Part shown: one piece after another, positions 41,525 to 49,971 of the stretch
Position numbering within the stretch: position 1 is the first letter of the stretch
How the letters are laid out: every line of letters begins with the position of its first letter
NCBI RefSeq assembly: GCF_035975855.1
Contig: NZ_CP109055.1
Coordinates: 2,666,001-2,730,000 of the forward strand
DNA length: 64,000 nt
Direction: 5' to 3'
Source: Streptomyces sp. NBC_01304
GTDB lineage: Bacteria > Actinomycetota > Actinomycetes > Streptomycetales > Streptomycetaceae
Translations under genes and position numbers: made by a program
The notes under the pieces: generated by a model
What the model saw: the letters and a program-made list of their open reading frames with translations, nothing else
What the model was told of the DNA's origin: nothing
Database searches by the model: none

Positions 41525-42841
41525 CTACTTCGCCAGCTTCAGACCGCGGTCGGTGATCGCCTTCGTGCCCTTGGCCTGGCCCTCGGTCAGCATCTTGCTG
41601 TGGTCAGCGCCGGCCGCGACCTGCGCGGAGACGACCGTCTGCTGGACCGGGCCCCAGGTCCAGCCGGGCACGATGGTGTCGGCGGCCGCACCGGCGATGG
41701 CGTACACGTCCTGGCCCTTGAAGTACGAGCCGTCGAACTCCTTGGCCGCGGCGGCGCGCATCTCCTCGTTGGCCGGCAGCGCGCTGCTGGGCGTCTTCGC
41801 GGCGTTGAGGCGGGCCGTCATGGACGCCGGGTCGGTGGTGACCCACTTGATGAACTCGGCCGCGGCCTCGGTGTTGTCGCTGCCCTTGGGCACGACGAAC
41901 GAGGTGCCGCCGTACATGCCGGTGGCCGCCGTGCCGTCCCACGTCGGCAGCGGCGCGATGCCCCACTTGCCCTTCGCGTCGGGGTAGCCCACGGAGAAGC
42001 CGCCCGCGCTCCAGGAGGCGCCGATGATGGTGGCGACCTTGCCGCCGGCCCGCTCCTTCGCCTCGCCCTCGCCCCACAGCGGGGTCTTGGAGGCGAGTCC
42101 GTCCTTGAGCAGGTCGTCCCAGTAGGTGGCGACCTTCTTGGACGCCGCGTCCTCCATGTCGACCTTCCAGGCGTCGCCCGCGGTGCCGTACCACTTGGCG
42201 CCGGCCTGCCAGGCCAGGCCCGCGAGGAGGGCCGGGTCGCCGCCGCCGAAGTTGGTGATCTTCACCTTGGAGTCGGACTTGTTGATCTTCTCGGCGGCCT
42301 TGCGGTACTCGTCCCAGGTCTTGGGGACCTCCACGCCGGCCTTCTTGAAGATGTCCTTGCGGTAGTAGAGCTGGATCGGCGTGACGTCGAAGGGGACGGC
42401 CCAGGTCTTGCCGCCCAGGTTGACCATCGACTGGATGTTCTCCGGGAACTTCTCCTTGACGAAGTCACCGGCGTCCGGACTCAGGTCCTCGAGGTTGCCC
42501 TCGCTCGCGTACTCGGGGAGCGCGGAGTAGTCCATCGTCGCGACGTCGGGGGCGTTCTCGCCCTTGACCGCGTTCGAGAGCTTGGTGACGCCCTCCGGGC
42601 CGGCCGGGATCAGCGAGAACTTCACCTTGATGTTCTTGTGCGTCTTGTTGAAGGCCTCGGCCGCCTCCTTGGCACCGCTGGTCGCGGACCAGTAGGTGAC
42701 GGTCACCGGCTTGCCGTCGGATCCGGCCTTGCCGGAGCCCTCGTCGTCCCCGCCACAGGCGGTGGCGAAGAGAGCCAGCGAGGCGATCGACGCGGTGAGG
42801 GCTATGCGGGAGGTACGGGCGGTACGGGAAGTGCGCGGCAT
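41525..42841 (-). CDS. Sugar ABC transporter substrate-binding lipoprotein
   Basis: 438 residues. A lipoprotein signal with lipobox LFATACGG is followed by a family 1 solute-binding protein (TVTYWSATSGAKEAAEAFNK, YSALPEYASEGNLEDLS, YYRKDIFKKAGVEVPKTWDE). It captures an oligosaccharide or monosaccharide at the outer membrane face; the ligand is unknown. TAGGAG precedes ATG 42841. An ATCAAAACGATC element upstream is shared with the GH13/regulator region, suggesting control by the DeoR-LacI-type regulator at 44596. Confidence 0.95.
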   Translation of the reverse strand: MPRTSRTARTSRIALTASIASLALFATACGGDDEGSGKAGSDGKPVTVTYWSATSGAKEAAEAFNKTHKNIKVKFSLIPAGPEGVTKLSNAVKGENAPDVATMDYSALPEYASEGNLEDLSPDAGDFVKEKFPENIQSMVNLGGKTWAVPFDVTPIQLYYRKDIFKKAGVEVPKTWDEYRKAAEKINKSDSKVKITNFGGGDPALLAGLAWQAGAKWYGTAGDAWKVDMEDAASKKVATYWDDLLKDGLASKTPLWGEGEAKERAGGKVATIIGASWSAGGFSVGYPDAKGKWGIAPLPTWDGTAATGMYGGTSFVVPKGSDNTEAAAEFIKWVTTDPASMTARLNAAKTPSSALPANEEMRAAAAKEFDGSYFKGQDVYAIAGAAADTIVPGWTWGPVQQTVVSAQVAAGADHSKMLTEGQAKGTKAITDRGLKLAK

Positions 42842-43141
42842 GGCACGGCTCCTACGGGACCTCGAACTGCGGCAGACAACTGCCTTGTTGCAGCTGCGGA
42901 AGAAGAGGTGAACGGGAGCCATCATTTGCGCCAGACCGATCACAGGTCAAGACCGAATGAACACTTCAATCAAAACGATCGGGACACGATCGATTCCATT
43001 GATCGGCCCACCGTGGGGCCCAGGTGATGCCAGAGGCACCTGCGGTGTGACTACTCACCGCTGCGGGTGAGCCGTGTCCGCACCGCGCTTACCTGCGGCG
43101 ATGCCTGGAAAGGCAGCGCGTGCATCACCCAACCACCGGCC
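42842..43141. promoter_or_regulatory. Promoter region of the ABC operon with regulator-type repeats
   Basis: ATCAAAACGATC (42969-42980) is followed by GGGACACGATCGATTCC. The 12-mer is identical to 45801-45812 next to the regulator gene. CGATC recurs several times in this stretch. The right part (43030-43141) is the region before the small secreted protein operon and shows no strong promoter. Confidence 0.5.
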
Positions 43142-43564
43142 ATGGAGGCCACCTTGCGCCGCACCGCCACCGCCCTCGCCACCGCGCTCACAGCGGTCGC
43201 CCTGACCACCCTGACCGGCGCTTCTCCCCCGGTCCCGGCCTCTCCCCCGACCCCAACCGCACGGGCGGCCGCCCTGCCGGGATTCATCTGTTTCTGGCCC
43301 GAACCCGGCGAGACGGGGCAGGGCGGAGGCTGGTGCTACGACCCGGGCCGGGGCGGCTACAACGAGCCGGAGCAGCGCATCCGCCGGCATGCCAAGTCGT
43401 TCTCGAACCAGACCCAGCAGCAGGCCTACGCCTTGCACTTTCCCTCGAGCGGCCCCTGCCTGAAGCGGAGGATCTACAGCGGCGACTACTCCGAGAACTG
43501 GGAGTGGTGGGACAAGTTCGACGCGATCGACACCAACGATCACAGCGACTGCCAGCCGGGATGA
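43142..43564 (+). CDS. Small secreted Cys-containing protein, peptidase-inhibitor I36-like
   Basis: 140 residues. A signal peptide (ALATALTAVALTTLTGA, Pro-rich before cleavage near ARAA) precedes a mature part with FICFWPEPG, GWCYDPGRGGYNE and two further Cys, reminiscent of the I36 inhibitor / beta-gamma-crystallin-like proteins of actinomycetes but distant from them. An in-frame GTG at 43067 would extend it by 25 residues; the ATG at 43142 gives the better signal peptide, though without a clear ribosome site. It is the first of three coupled genes. Confidence 0.6.
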   Translation: MEATLRRTATALATALTAVALTTLTGASPPVPASPPTPTARAAALPGFICFWPEPGETGQGGGWCYDPGRGGYNEPEQRIRRHAKSFSNQTQQQAYALHFPSSGPCLKRRIYSGDYSENWEWWDKFDAIDTNDHSDCQPG

Positions 43565-44079
43565 CGCCCGCACCGCCGCACCGCGCCGCCCTGTCCGCAG
43601 CGGCCGTCCTGCTGGCCGTCCTCGGGAGTCTGGCGGGCTGCGCTTCGCCCCGGGAACCAACCGTGTCACTGAGCCCGGACGACACCCTCAAGGCCGCCCA
43701 ACTCGTCCTCACCGACCGGTGCTTGACCCGGCAGGGCCTCACCCCGCCCCGCCCCGGCAAGACACCTCCCCGCGGAGCCGAGGGCCGCCGCGTGGACCAC
43801 GCGCTGTTCGGCACGGGGCGGGCGGAGCTGCAGCTGAAGCTGCCCAGCGGCCATGTCGTCGGGCAGCACACCGACGGCTGCCTCGCGGCCGCGCAGGAGC
43901 GGCTGTACGGGGATCAGAGGGGCTGGTTCCAGGCCTCGACCACGGTCAACAACCTCAAGTCCAGGGCGCCGCGGCAGGACCGCGCCGCCTACCGCGAGCT
44001 GCGTGCGCACGCCCTCGCGCAAGCCACCGCCATCCTCACGCGAGAACTCCGTGAACCCGAAGAAAGGCACCGCACATGA
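43561..44079 (+). CDS. Lipoprotein of unknown function
   Basis: 172 residues. Lipobox LAGC after a hydrophobic leader (AALSAAAVLLAVLGSLAGCA). The mature part contains TDRCLTRQGL near the start and HTDGCLAAAQERLYGD, a pattern seen in actinomycete lipoproteins in which two short Cys motifs flank a degenerate domain. ATGA overlaps on both sides couple it to the small secreted protein genes. The function is not recognised. Confidence 0.72.
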   Translation: MTPAPPHRAALSAAAVLLAVLGSLAGCASPREPTVSLSPDDTLKAAQLVLTDRCLTRQGLTPPRPGKTPPRGAEGRRVDHALFGTGRAELQLKLPSGHVVGQHTDGCLAAAQERLYGDQRGWFQASTTVNNLKSRAPRQDRAAYRELRAHALAQATAILTRELREPEERHRT

Positions 44080-44459
44080 AGCACCCCCTCGCCCTGTTCG
44101 CCGCCGTCCTGCTGGCCGCCGGCGCCACCCTCGCCACGGCCTCGCCCGCACCGGCGGCGGAGTGTCCGAGCGGCAACTTCTGCGCCTGGACCGACGCCAA
44201 CTTCGGCGGCCAGCGCATGAACGCCTCGGGCGACGACGAATGGTGGGAGAGCTGGATCGCCGACGCGGACTCGTCCTGGGCCAACCACGGAATCTCCGGG
44301 CCCGGCGTCAAGGACCACGTCATCGTCCACGAGGACGCCGTCCAGTGGCCCTCGGACGGCGGCGCCGCCACGATCTGTCTCACCCCCGGCCAGGAGGTCG
44401 GCTACAACGGCGTCGCCAACGACCGCGGCGACTCCCACACCTGGGCCATGGGCTGCTAG
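44076..44459 (+). CDS. Secreted peptidase inhibitor family I36-type protein
   Basis: 127 residues. A signal peptide (ALFAAVLLAAGATLATASPAPAA) precedes a compact Cys-containing domain (CPSGNFCAWTDANFGGQRM, SWANHGI, CLTPGQEVGYNG, final MGC) that fits the I36 / SMI-like crystallin fold. It probably inhibits metallopeptidases or binds calcium outside the cell. It is the last gene of the coupled trio, followed by a long inverted repeat. Confidence 0.72.
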   Translation: MKHPLALFAAVLLAAGATLATASPAPAAECPSGNFCAWTDANFGGQRMNASGDDEWWESWIADADSSWANHGISGPGVKDHVIVHEDAVQWPSDGGAATICLTPGQEVGYNGVANDRGDSHTWAMGC

Positions 44460-44589
44460 GGCGCGCGTCGGAAGTCCCTCCTGCCCCGCGACGCCTGGCA
44501 CGCGCCCCCAAGCTCTCCGAGCAGGGGGGACCCCCTCTCGCCGCAGGGCCCGCCCTCCGGGCGGACGGAGGGACTTCCGACACACGCCC
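44459..44589. repeat. 23-bp near-perfect inverted repeat flanking an interspersed motif
   Basis: Arms 44459-44481 and 44567-44589 differ at two positions; the inner 14 bp (TCGGAAGTCCCTCC and its complement) are perfect. The 85-nt loop contains GCAGGGGGGACCCCC, a motif that recurs inside the GH13 gene. It lies between converging genes and may also act as a terminator. Confidence 0.65.
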
Positions 44590-44595
44590 CAGGCC

Positions 44596-45708
44596 CTACT
44601 CCCCGAGGGGCTGTCCGCACGACGCCCTGACCCGCAACTCCGGCAACAGATCGATGTGTTGACGCGGCGCGGGCACCGCACCGGTGTCCGCGCCGCCCGC
44701 GCGCTCCGCGAGCCGCGTGAGCAGCAGCTCCGCCGCCCGCGCCCCGACCTCCCGCTTGGCGGGGGCCATCGCGGTCAGCGGCAGGTCGGCGAGGCCCGCC
44801 ACCTCGTCGTCGTACGCCACGATCGCCAGGTCCTCCGGCACCTTGATGCCGCGCGCCCGCAGCCGCGGAAGCAGCACGATCGCGTCGGAGTCGCTGTGCA
44901 CGACGACGCCCGTGACGCCCTGCTCGACGAGCGAGCAGAGGTATTCCAGGGTCCGGTCGAACCGGTCGCCCTCGCTCGACGAGGGCTTGGCGTCCAGGGG
45001 TGAGGGCGGCGCCGCTTCGAGGCCGAGCGCCTCCAGGGCGGCGGCGTAACCGAATCTCAAGTGCCGTGCGGTGGGCGAGACTTGGACCGCGAGACCGATC
45101 CTGCGATGCCCGAGCGAGGCGAGGTGACGTACCGCCTCGGCGGCGCCGTACGCGTGGTCGGAGCGCACCCGGTCGAGCCCGGCCGCCGGGTGCCCGAGCG
45201 GGGCCCAGCGCTCCATGAGCACGGTCGGCACCCCGATGTCGGCGACCCACTCGCCCTCGCCCGCCTCCGGTGCGCCCTCGTCCCAGGTCGGGGTGAGCAG
45301 CAGGCCGTCCACGCCGGAGGCGACGAGGCGTTCGGCCTGGGCGACGTCCTCGCCGGGCAGGTAGTTGGAGATCCCTATGGTCAGCTTCGCGCCGTGCGCC
45401 TCGACGACCTCCCGGGCGCCGCGCACGACCTCCGGGTAGTAGTAGTTGTTCGTCGGTACGACCAGGCCGATGACCAGGCCCTCCGCCTCCGTGCCCGCAG
45501 CGCTCGGCGCCTCCGCCTCGCCGCCGGGCCAGATCACCGCACCGTGCATGCGCCGCACCCGGCCCTGCGCGGCCAGCGCCTCTACGTCCCTGCGCAGCGT
45601 CACCGGGGAGACCCCGAGCGCCTCGGCGAGCTCGGCGACCCGGACGCTGCCGCGCTCGCGGACGAGTTCGAGCACGCGCTCATGACGCTGGTCCACATGG
45701 AGCCGCAT
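44596..45708 (-). CDS. DeoR-type HTH fused to LacI-type sugar-sensing domain
   Basis: 370 residues. The N-terminus is a DeoR helix-turn-helix (RHERVLELVRERGSVRVAEL then AEALGVSPVTLRRDVEAL), not a LacI one. From about residue 95 it is a LacI/GalR periplasmic-binding fold (GLVIGLVVPTNNYYYPEVVR, HLASLGHRRIGLAV, VVHSDSDAIVLLPRLRA, LAIVAYDDEVAGLA). GGAGAA precedes ATG 45708. It diverges from the GH13 gene and probably represses it and the sugar ABC operon through the shared ATCAAAACGATC element. Confidence 0.9.
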   Translation of the reverse strand: MRLHVDQRHERVLELVRERGSVRVAELAEALGVSPVTLRRDVEALAAQGRVRRMHGAVIWPGGEAEAPSAAGTEAEGLVIGLVVPTNNYYYPEVVRGAREVVEAHGAKLTIGISNYLPGEDVAQAERLVASGVDGLLLTPTWDEGAPEAGEGEWVADIGVPTVLMERWAPLGHPAAGLDRVRSDHAYGAAEAVRHLASLGHRRIGLAVQVSPTARHLRFGYAAALEALGLEAAPPSPLDAKPSSSEGDRFDRTLEYLCSLVEQGVTGVVVHSDSDAIVLLPRLRARGIKVPEDLAIVAYDDEVAGLADLPLTAMAPAKREVGARAAELLLTRLAERAGGADTGAVPAPRQHIDLLPELRVRASCGQPLGE

Positions 45709-45800
45709 GGCTTCTCCCTGTCGCTGACTGCCGGGCGGGGGTCGTGACCACGCACTGTACGCGGCCGCCGCGGCCAAGGTCATCGTATCGATCGGGTCCG

Positions 45801-45812
45801 ATCAAAACGATC
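45801..45812. promoter_or_regulatory. Probable operator between the regulator and GH13 genes
   Basis: ATCAAAACGATC, identical to 42969-42980 upstream of the ABC operon, preceded by GATCGGGTCCGATC (45789-45802). CTTGACGC follows as a possible GH13 -35. Confidence 0.55.
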
Positions 45813-45858
45813 CGAGGGCTCTTGACGCTGATACGGCGGGCTCTCTAGGTTCGCGGTC

Positions 45859-47559
45859 ATGCCGATCCCCTCTTCTGTGGACTCTTCCGTGGAATCTTCC
45901 GTGGCCGCCCGCTGGTGGCGGTCCGCCGCGATCTACCAGATCTATCCGCGCAGCTTCGCCGACGGCAACGGGGACGGGATCGGCGACATCGCCGGCATCC
46001 GCGCCCGGCTGCCGCACCTGCGCGAACTGGGGGTGGACGCCGTGTGGATCAGTCCCTGGTACCCCTCGCCCATGGCCGACGGCGGCTACGACGTCTCCGA
46101 CTACCGGGACATCGATCCGCTCTTCGGTACATTGCCGGAGGCCGAGGCGCTGATCGACGAGGCGCACGACCTGGGGATCCGGGTCGTCGTCGACATCGTG
46201 CCCAATCACTGCTCGGACCGGCACCCGTGGTTCAAGGCGGCGCTCGCCGCCGAGCCCGGCTCTCCCGAGCGGGAGCGGTTCTGGTTCCGGCCGGGGCGGG
46301 GCGAAAGCGGTGAACTGCCGCCGAACAACTGGCAGTCGGCGTTCGGCGGGGTCGGCTGGCGGCGGGTGACCGAGGCAGGGGGGCACCCCCGGACGGAGTC
46401 TGGGAGAGGCAGGCCCGGTGAGTGGTATCTGCACCGGTTCGCGCCCGAGCAGCCCGACTTCAACTGGGACAACCCCGAGGTCCGCGCCGAGTTCGAGTCG
46501 GTGCTGCGCTTCTGGCTCGACCGGGGTGTCGACGGCTTCCGGATCGACGTGGCCGACAACCTCGTGAAGGACCCGGCCCTCCCCGACCACGACGGGAGCG
46601 GCCCGTCCCCGTGGGCCGACCAGGACGGAGTGCACCAGGTCTACCGCGAGTGGCACAAAGTCCTCGACTCCTACGACCACGACCCGATCTTCGTCGGCGA
46701 GGTGTGGACCCCCGACCCGGTCCGCTTCGCCCGCTATCTGCGCCCGGACGAGCTGCACACCGCCTTCAACTTCCCCTTCCTGCAGAGCCCTTGGGACGCC
46801 GGGGCGCTGCGCAAGGTGATCGACTCCACGCTCGCCGAGCACGCCCCGGTCGACGCCACCGCGACCTGGGTCCTGTCCAACCACGACACGACCCGGCACC
46901 TCACCCGTTACGGGCGCACCGACACGTCGTACGCGCTCGACGGACGCCGGGTGCACGGCGCGCCCGTCGATCTGGAGCTCGGCACCCGCCGGGCCCGGGC
47001 GGCCGCCCTGTTGACGATGGCGCTGCCCGGCTGCGTGTACGTCTATCAAGGCGATGAGCTGGGGCTCTGGGAGGTCGAGGACATTCCGGACGGGCTGCGC
47101 CAGGACCCGGCGTTCTTCCAGACGGGCGGCGAGGACCTGGGGCGGGACGGCTGCCGGGTGCCGCTGCCGTGGGGCGACGAGGCGCCGGACGCTCCGGCGT
47201 GGCTGCCGCGGCCGGCCGCGTGGGAGGCGTTGAGCGTACGGTCCCAGAGCGGTGACCCCCGCTCGATGCTGGAGCTGTATCGCCGCGCGCTGCGGATCCG
47301 CCGGGCCGAACCTGCCCTCCTCGGTGGGGAGTTCCGCTGGCTGGAGGAGGGCGGGCCGAAGGTACTGGCCTTCGAGCGGGGGCACGCCGCGCATGATCCG
47401 GGCGGGTCCGGCCCGGACCGGCGCGGCGGGTCCGTGCGCTGCCTGGTGAACCTCTCGGACACCCCGGTCGAGCTGCCCGCCGACCGCGAAGTGCTCCTGG
47501 CGAGCGGCCCCCTGGCGGGTGGCGTTCTTCCGCCCGACACCTCCGTGTGGCTGCACTGA
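45859..47559 (+). CDS. GH13 alpha-glucosidase, cytosolic
   Basis: 566 residues. (beta/alpha)8 landmarks: YQIYPRSFADGNGDGIGD, then GYDVSDYRDIDP, DIVPNHCSD, nucleophile Asp in GFRIDVADNL, acid Glu in FVGEVW, and Asp in LSNHDTTRH. No signal peptide, so it probably hydrolyses oligosaccharides brought in by the ABC importer. Residues ~173-185 are an insertion encoded by an interspersed GC-rich repeat that uses the rare AGA and AGG codons. It diverges from the DeoR-LacI-type regulator, its likely repressor. Confidence 0.93.
   Translation: MPIPSSVDSSVESSVAARWWRSAAIYQIYPRSFADGNGDGIGDIAGIRARLPHLRELGVDAVWISPWYPSPMADGGYDVSDYRDIDPLFGTLPEAEALIDEAHDLGIRVVVDIVPNHCSDRHPWFKAALAAEPGSPERERFWFRPGRGESGELPPNNWQSAFGGVGWRRVTEAGGHPRTESGRGRPGEWYLHRFAPEQPDFNWDNPEVRAEFESVLRFWLDRGVDGFRIDVADNLVKDPALPDHDGSGPSPWADQDGVHQVYREWHKVLDSYDHDPIFVGEVWTPDPVRFARYLRPDELHTAFNFPFLQSPWDAGALRKVIDSTLAEHAPVDATATWVLSNHDTTRHLTRYGRTDTSYALDGRRVHGAPVDLELGTRRARAAALLTMALPGCVYVYQGDELGLWEVEDIPDGLRQDPAFFQTGGEDLGRDGCRVPLPWGDEAPDAPAWLPRPAAWEALSVRSQSGDPRSMLELYRRALRIRRAEPALLGGEFRWLEEGGPKVLAFERGHAAHDPGGSGPDRRGGSVRCLVNLSDTPVELPADREVLLASGPLAGGVLPPDTSVWLH
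46375..46410. repeat. Interspersed repeat inserted in frame in the GH13 gene
   Basis: It begins GCAGGGGGGCACCCCC and continues GGACGGAGTCTGGGAGAGGC. The first part matches the intergenic motif at 44521-44535. It encodes A-G-G-H-P-R-T-E-S-G-R-G between WRRVTE and RPGEWYLH, where related GH13 enzymes run almost directly from WxRV to GxWYLH. Confidence 0.65.
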
Positions 47560-47659
47560 CGCGTACCGGTCGAGGCGGGCGGGGTATTGCTCGGTGGGGC
47601 GGCACGCCGTTGTGATGGCGGGCCGCCCGCGCACACCCCTTCGTCCTTGGGAGTTCCGT

Positions 47660-49855
47660 ATGCCGCTGGGCCGCCGCACCTTCCTCTCCGCGCTCGCCGG
47701 TACCACCGCCCTCGCCGCCACCGCCTGCTCGCGTACCGCCGGTGCCGCCGGGCCGTCCGGGGTTGCCGCGCTCGGCGGGGCGCAGGCGGCGGCGCGCAGA
47801 CTGCTGCCGGGCCACTGGCAGCAGTTGACGTTCCGGGCCACGCCCGAGAAGGCGGGCCAGGACGTCTTCCGGGTCAGCGGGGAGAGCGGCCGGATCACGG
47901 TCGAGGGGAGCACGCCCGGTGTCCAACTCACCGGATTGCGTCGGTACTTGAAGCACGAGGCGCACGCGAACATCACCTGGGCCGGTGAGCAGCTGAACCT
48001 CCCGAAGCTGCTGCCCGCCCCGCGCAGGGCGATCACCGGGCGGGCCAACGCCCGGCACCGGTTCGTGCTCAACGACACGAACGACGGCTACACGGGCGCG
48101 TACCACGACTGGTCGTACTGGGAGCGCGAGCTCGACGTCCTGGCGCTGCACGGCTACAACGAGGTCCTGGTGTACGTGGGCGCGGACGCCCTGTACCACC
48201 GGGTCTTCCAGGAGTTCGGGTACGGCGACGACGAGCTGCGGCAGTGGATTCCGGGGCCCGCGCACCAGCCTTGGTGGCTGTTGCAGAACATGGCGGGCTT
48301 CCCCGCCCCGGTGTCCGGGCAGCTCCTGGACGCGCGGGCCGCGCTCGGCCGGCGGATCGCGGACCGGGCGCGGGAGCTGGGCATGACGCCCGTGCTGCCG
48401 GGCTACTTCGGGACGGTGCCGCGGGGCTTCGCCGAGAAGAATCCGGGCGCGAAGACCGTGCCGCAGGGCGACTGGATGGGGTTTCGCCGTCCCGACTGGC
48501 TCGACCCGCGCGGCTCGCACTTCGCGCGGGTGGCGGAGGCGTTCTACCGGCGCCAGGACCAGATGTTCGGGTCGTCCGGCCTCTACAAGATGGATCTGCT
48601 GCACGAGGGCGGGAAGCCCGGTGACGTGCCGGTCCCCGATGCCGCGCGCGGCGTGGAGAAGGCATTGCAGGCGGCGCGTCCCGGGGCGACCTGGGTGATC
48701 CTCGGCTGGCAGCACAATCCGCCGAAGGCCATCACCGACGCCGTGGACAAGTCCCGGATGCTCGTCGTCGACGGCCTCTCCGACCGCTTCACGAAGATCA
48801 CCGACCGGGAGTCCGACTGGGGCTCCACGCCCTACACGTTCGGCTCGATCTGGAACTTCGGCGGGCACACGGCGCTCGGCGCCAACACCCCGGACTGGGC
48901 CGCGCTGTACGAGAAGTGGCGCACGAGGCCCGGCAGCACGATGGCGGGCATCTCGCTGATGCCGGAGGCCGCGGACAACAACCCGGCCGCCTTCGAGCTG
49001 TTCTCCGAACTCGCCTGGACCGAGGGCGAGTTGGACCTGGAGGAGTGGTTCGAGACGTGGGCGGTCGCGCGGTACGGCGCCCCGGACGCGCACGCCGGCG
49101 CCGCCTGGGACATCCTGCGCCGCACCGCCTACGGCACCACCCGGGCCGACGAGTGGAGCGAGGCCGCCGACGGCCTGTTCGGGGCCCGGCCCGGCCTGTC
49201 CGCCGACTCCGCGGCCGCCTGGTCGCCGGAACAACTGCGGTACTCCGCAGCCGAGTTCGAGCCCGCCCTGACCGAGCTCCTGGCGGTCGCCCCGGCGCTG
49301 CGGGGCAGCTCCGCGTACCGGCGCGACCTCCTCGACGTGGCCCGCCAGGCCCTGTCCAACCGCAGCCGCGTACTGCTTCCGCAGATCAAGGAGGCGTACG
49401 ACGCCGGGGACGGGGCCCGCTTCAAGGAGCTGACCGGGACCTGGCTGACCTTGATGGATCTGCTCGACCGGCTCGTGGCCACCGACTCCCGGCATCTGCT
49501 CGGCCGTTGGGTCGCGGACGCCCGGGCGTGGGGCGCGGATGCGGCGGAGCGCGACCGACTCGCGTACGACCAGCTGAGCCTCCTCACGGTGTGGGGCACC
49601 CGGGAGGGCGCCGACGCGGGCCTGCGCGACTACGCGAACCGGGAGTGGGCGGGCCTGGTGGGCGGCCTGTACCGGCTGCGCTGGAGCGCGTACTTCGCGG
49701 AGCTCGCGGCCGCATTGAAGGAGGGCAGGGAGCCCAAGGCCGTCGACTGGTTCGCCCTTGAGGACAAGTGGACTCGGGCGCCGGGGCGGCTGCTCACCGA
49801 GCCCGAAGGGGACACGTACCGGCTGGCCGTCGAGGTGGCCCGAACCCTGAAGTAG
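47660..49855 (+). CDS. GH89 alpha-N-acetylglucosaminidase, exported lipoprotein
   Basis: 731 residues. The N-terminus combines a twin-arginine (RRTFLSALAG) and a lipobox (LAATAC), so it is a Tat-exported lipoprotein. The GH89 signature region includes NDTNDGYTGAYHDWSYWERE, LALHGYNEVLVYVG, GMTPVLPGYFGTVP, LLHEGGKP and WNFGGHTALG; candidate catalytic Glu residues lie near YKMDLLHEGG and in AGISLMPEA. Family enzymes remove terminal alpha-GlcNAc from glycans such as heparan sulfate or mucin. It follows the GH13 gene by 100 bp and precedes a chitosanase. Confidence 0.92.
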   Translation: MPLGRRTFLSALAGTTALAATACSRTAGAAGPSGVAALGGAQAAARRLLPGHWQQLTFRATPEKAGQDVFRVSGESGRITVEGSTPGVQLTGLRRYLKHEAHANITWAGEQLNLPKLLPAPRRAITGRANARHRFVLNDTNDGYTGAYHDWSYWERELDVLALHGYNEVLVYVGADALYHRVFQEFGYGDDELRQWIPGPAHQPWWLLQNMAGFPAPVSGQLLDARAALGRRIADRARELGMTPVLPGYFGTVPRGFAEKNPGAKTVPQGDWMGFRRPDWLDPRGSHFARVAEAFYRRQDQMFGSSGLYKMDLLHEGGKPGDVPVPDAARGVEKALQAARPGATWVILGWQHNPPKAITDAVDKSRMLVVDGLSDRFTKITDRESDWGSTPYTFGSIWNFGGHTALGANTPDWAALYEKWRTRPGSTMAGISLMPEAADNNPAAFELFSELAWTEGELDLEEWFETWAVARYGAPDAHAGAAWDILRRTAYGTTRADEWSEAADGLFGARPGLSADSAAAWSPEQLRYSAAEFEPALTELLAVAPALRGSSAYRRDLLDVARQALSNRSRVLLPQIKEAYDAGDGARFKELTGTWLTLMDLLDRLVATDSRHLLGRWVADARAWGADAAERDRLAYDQLSLLTVWGTREGADAGLRDYANREWAGLVGGLYRLRWSAYFAELAAALKEGREPKAVDWFALEDKWTRAPGRLLTEPEGDTYRLAVEVARTLK

Positions 49856-49903
49856 CCCGAGAGCGAGGTGGGTTGACGGGTATACGTCATGCCGCAACTC
49901 TGA

Positions 49904-49918
49904 TAGGAAAGCTTCCTA
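49904..49918. promoter_or_regulatory. Chitosanase operator-like palindrome (CsnR type)
   Basis: TAGGAA-AGC-TTCCTA, perfect 6-bp arms, 54 bp before the chitosanase GTG. It resembles the palindrome bound by the ROK-family repressor CsnR upstream of streptomycete chitosanase genes. Confidence 0.6.
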
Positions 49919-49971
49919 ACAGAATGGCGACAGGGCGCCCTCCCGCCCCCTTCCCCCCTCTTGGAGGTCAC

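Noticed and set aside
46901..49897. 998-codon open frame on the minus strand opposite GH13/GH89
   Set aside because: Spans two well-supported plus-strand genes and their spacer, with low-complexity Arg/Gly/Pro composition; antisense shadow.
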